Shown one piece after another: positions 62,218-64,000 of a DNA stretch of 64,000 nt. The translations under genes and the position numbers were made by a program. Origin of the DNA: Deefgea piscis (GTDB lineage: Bacteria; Pseudomonadota; Gammaproteobacteria; Burkholderiales; Chitinibacteraceae); contig NZ_CP081149.1 of NCBI RefSeq assembly GCF_019665785.1, positions 3,511,159-3,575,158 of the forward strand, read 5' to 3'. Positions within the stretch are counted from its first letter, which is position 1. Every line of letters begins with the position of its first letter. The notes below the pieces were generated by a model, which was given only the letters and a program-made list of their open reading frames with translations, searched no databases and was not told the DNA's origin.

Positions 62218-63350
62218 TGCGTCTCTTTCTGCGCCTTATCTGCCGTTGGCGCAATGCCATACGCGGCATATAAGCTCGCCATCATGGGTGTTAAAGAATA
62301 AAACTCCAGCGCAAAAGCCTGCGCTTGTTGCCCCAACTGCCGGCGTAATGCCGGCTCGGCGACCAAAGTCTGTAAATGCGCGACAAACTCATCTGGCGTA
62401 TGCGCCAAATAACCGTTTTCGCCATTTTTTACTAAATCACGATTGCCAACGACATCGGTCGCAACCACCGGTAAACCGGCCGCCATCGCTTCAATCGCCG
62501 CCACTGGCAAGCCTTCCCAGCGACTAGTTTGAATATAAATATCCAACGTTGCCAATTGCGCCAATGCCGCAGCACGATCACACCAGCCCGACACAGCAAC
62601 GCCTGCTGCGCGCAGTGCGGCCTCGCCACTGACCTCGCCACCTCCCACCCAGACAAACTCCAGCTCGTCGCTGGTCATTTTGCTAGCCACTTCGGCAAAA
62701 AACTCCGGATTACGCGCCAAACAAACGCGACCCACCGTGCCAATGCGCAAACGGCGAGACGTGGAAAGTGCGGAATCGGCAGTCAAACAATGCGCCTCTG
62801 GAATCGGCTAAATCGACCGCGTTATTTACCACCACCACATTGCCGGATAAATGCTGGCGAATTTCTTCACCCTCCGACTTTGAACAGGCAATAAAGGTCA
62901 CCGGCACCCGGCGAGGAGTTTTTCAATCGTTAAGAAAATGCCGTTTTTCAAACGACCTTCAGCGCGCTGCAAAAAAGACAAGCCATGCGGAGAAAAAAAC
63001 CAGCGCGGCCCATCTGAGCGTAAAGCCCACGCCAAACTCACCAAGCGCCCAAGCGCCCCAGCTTTGCTGGAATGCAAATGCACCACATCGGGCGCAATCG
63101 AATCAATCCATTTAAATAAAGCGCGGCCAGTGCGAAAATCATTCAAAGGATGAATCGATCGCTGCATCGGCAAATGAATACAATTGACCGCTGGCACAAA
63201 TAAATCCCGCCATCCTGCTGGCGTTTCCTCGCGCACCGAATGAATCACCGTCACTTGATGCCCGTCTTGCGACTGGCTGTTGGCGATGGCCGACACCATA
63301 GACAAAGTGCCAGCGCCAAATGACTCAACCACGTGGATAATTTTACTCAT
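62214..63350 (-). CDS. GT4-family glycosyltransferase, with two apparent frameshifts
   Basis: From the ATG at 63350 (MSKIIHVVESFGAGTLSMVS) the N-terminal Rossmann domain runs with VVHLHSSKAGALGRLVSLAW. The second domain follows with VTFIACSKSEGEE, RIGTVGRVCLARNPEFFAEV and the donor-site WEGLPVAAIEAMAAGLPVVA. One missing base near 62908 and another near 62800 explain the three pieces. The repaired protein is about 378 aa. It would transfer a nucleotide-activated sugar onto the lipid-linked chain begun by the next gene. It overlaps that gene by 4 bp, showing one operon. Confidence 0.9.
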
Positions 63351-63370
63351 CAAATCAATTCCATCAGATA

Positions 63371-63399
63371 CTCGTAGGAGCGGGCTTGCCCGCGAAAGC
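63371..63399. repeat. REP palindrome, left copy
   Basis: GTAGGAGCGGGCTTGCCCGC, then GAA, at 63374-63396. The exact complement is at 63871-63893. The core GCGGGCTTGCCCGC is itself palindromic. It lies just beyond the end of the RAYT gene. Confidence 0.9.
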
Positions 63400-63403
63400 A
63401 CAT

Positions 63404-63866
63404 TTACAGCCAACACACATCCCAAAATGAGAAATTAGACAAATTCTTAACTAAACCTGCACGAATAGGATTTGCCACTATGTATCTTGCTACGGCCTTC
63501 ACATCTTCATCAGCACGAATTGCATGATCGTAATAAGCTTTTTGCCAAAATTTGTCGCCCAGTTTGCTGGTTCATTTTATTCAGCTCAATGGCCGTTGTT
63601 GACTTTAGTCGCCTTAACAACGAATCGAGACCACCTTCCTTTAATATTAACAACCAATGAAAATGATCCGGCATCACCACAAACGCCAAGGTTTGACTCA
63701 AACCCATATCATCACAAGATCGAAATCCATTGACCACACAACGAGCCTCATACAAGCCAGACAATAGCGCCAGTCTTTGATGACATACCGCAGTAATCAC
63801 ATATGCACAATCTGCGATAGCAACGCGCCCCTTGCGCAAATTTACCGCGTGCGCCCTTTCAGGCAT
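63404..63866 (-). CDS. REP-associated tyrosine transposase (RAYT), with one apparent frameshift
   Basis: A Y1/HUH single-strand transposase. CAYVITAVCHQRLALLSGL is an N-terminal block, and VVMPDHFHWLLIL contains the HUH metal-binding motif (HFH). After a frame break near 63565 the other frame continues FWQKAYYDHAIRADEDVKAV followed by ARYIVANPIRAGLVKNL, holding the catalytic Tyr. The break is +1 or -2, unlike most others. About 154 aa after repair. Two identical REP palindromes flank the gene, the typical REPtron layout. RAYTs are thought to spread REP sequences. Confidence 0.88.
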
Positions 63867-63999
63867 GGTCTTCGCGGGCAAGCCCGCTCCTACGTTTGAA
63901 TTTGGCTTTGATTTTAAACGCCAACTCATACGGCATGGCCAGCAGTGCCAATGTGCGGGCCATGCCAGCCATTGCCGCAGCACTGCCATCAAAGTATTT
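63859..63999 (-). CDS. C-terminal fragment of an unrecognised protein running off the window
   Basis: The frame begins at the edge and reads YFDGSAAAMAGMARTLALLA, then MPYELAFKIKAKFKRR, and stops with TGA at 63859-63861. The last dozen residues (SGLAREDHA) are encoded by the REP palindrome. It overlaps the RAYT start by 8 bp. Position suggests a polysaccharide-cluster gene, but I cannot identify it. Confidence 0.5.
   Translation of the reverse strand, partial: KYFDGSAAAMAGMARTLALLAMPYELAFKIKAKFKRRSGLAREDHA
63871..63893. repeat. REP palindrome, right copy
   Basis: This is the exact reverse complement of the left copy (63374-63396), sitting upstream of the RAYT start and inside the tail of the preceding partial gene. 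Confidence 0.9.
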
Positions 64000-64000
64000 C

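Overview
The window reads as a chromosomal segment of a Gram-negative betaproteobacterium of the order Neisseriales, most likely near Chitinibacter, Deefgea or Iodobacter. This is inferred from gene content, not a database match. Supporting signs are the dusB-fis-purH block, gatC-gatA-gatB divergent from mreBCD-mrdA-rodA-rlpA, PagP and GH19 chitinase, moderate GC content, and dense intergenic palindromic repeats. No rRNA, tRNA or CRISPR array was recognised.

Layout. 1-0.8 kb: a partial gene tail and two small unrecognised ORFs. 0.9-2.6 kb: a CAP-domain lipoprotein. 2.7-8.9 kb: gltBD (glutamate synthase). 9.1-10.2 kb: a chemoreceptor-like protein. 10.2-18.6 kb: a chemotaxis cluster read leftward (cheY, STAS, cheA, mcp, cheW, cheR, cheB, and a REC protein with a degenerate EAL domain). 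18.9-34 kb: housekeeping genes, nearly all leftward: hemF, panD, an RNase II-family gene, prfA, hemA, feoAB, purD, pagP, purH, fis, dusB and a GST. 34-39.2 kb: a sensor kinase (one apparent frameshift), a TerB protein, an MscS channel and a PD-(D/E)XK protein.

39.2-45.3 kb is the accessory region. A MEKHLA protein and a secreted GH19 chitinase lie between inverted copies of a ~150-bp repeat. Next comes a two-gene FRG-domain/YfbU unit whose first gene is split by an IS903-type IS5-family element. The element has a perfect 9-bp target duplication, and removing it restores the reading frame exactly. This unit is the best candidate in the window for an uncharacterised system.

45.3-49.2 kb: gatCAB with a Uma2-type nuclease gene inserted between gatA and gatB. 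49.6-56.3 kb: the cell-shape operon mreBCD-mrdA-rodA-rlpA. 56.4-59.3 kb: a membrane PAS-GGDEF-EAL protein. 59.3-60.6 kb: argA. 60.8-64 kb: an exopolysaccharide cluster (polyprenyl-phosphate sugar transferase and GT4 glycosyltransferase), then a REP-flanked RAYT transposase and the tail of a further gene.

Data quality. From about 52.7 kb to 63.6 kb nearly every gene except rodA is broken by one-base shifts, almost all explained by one missing base, often in a homopolymer. mrdA is normally needed for rod-shape growth and is hit three times. I therefore read these as sequence errors, and annotate the genes at full extent with the shifts noted.
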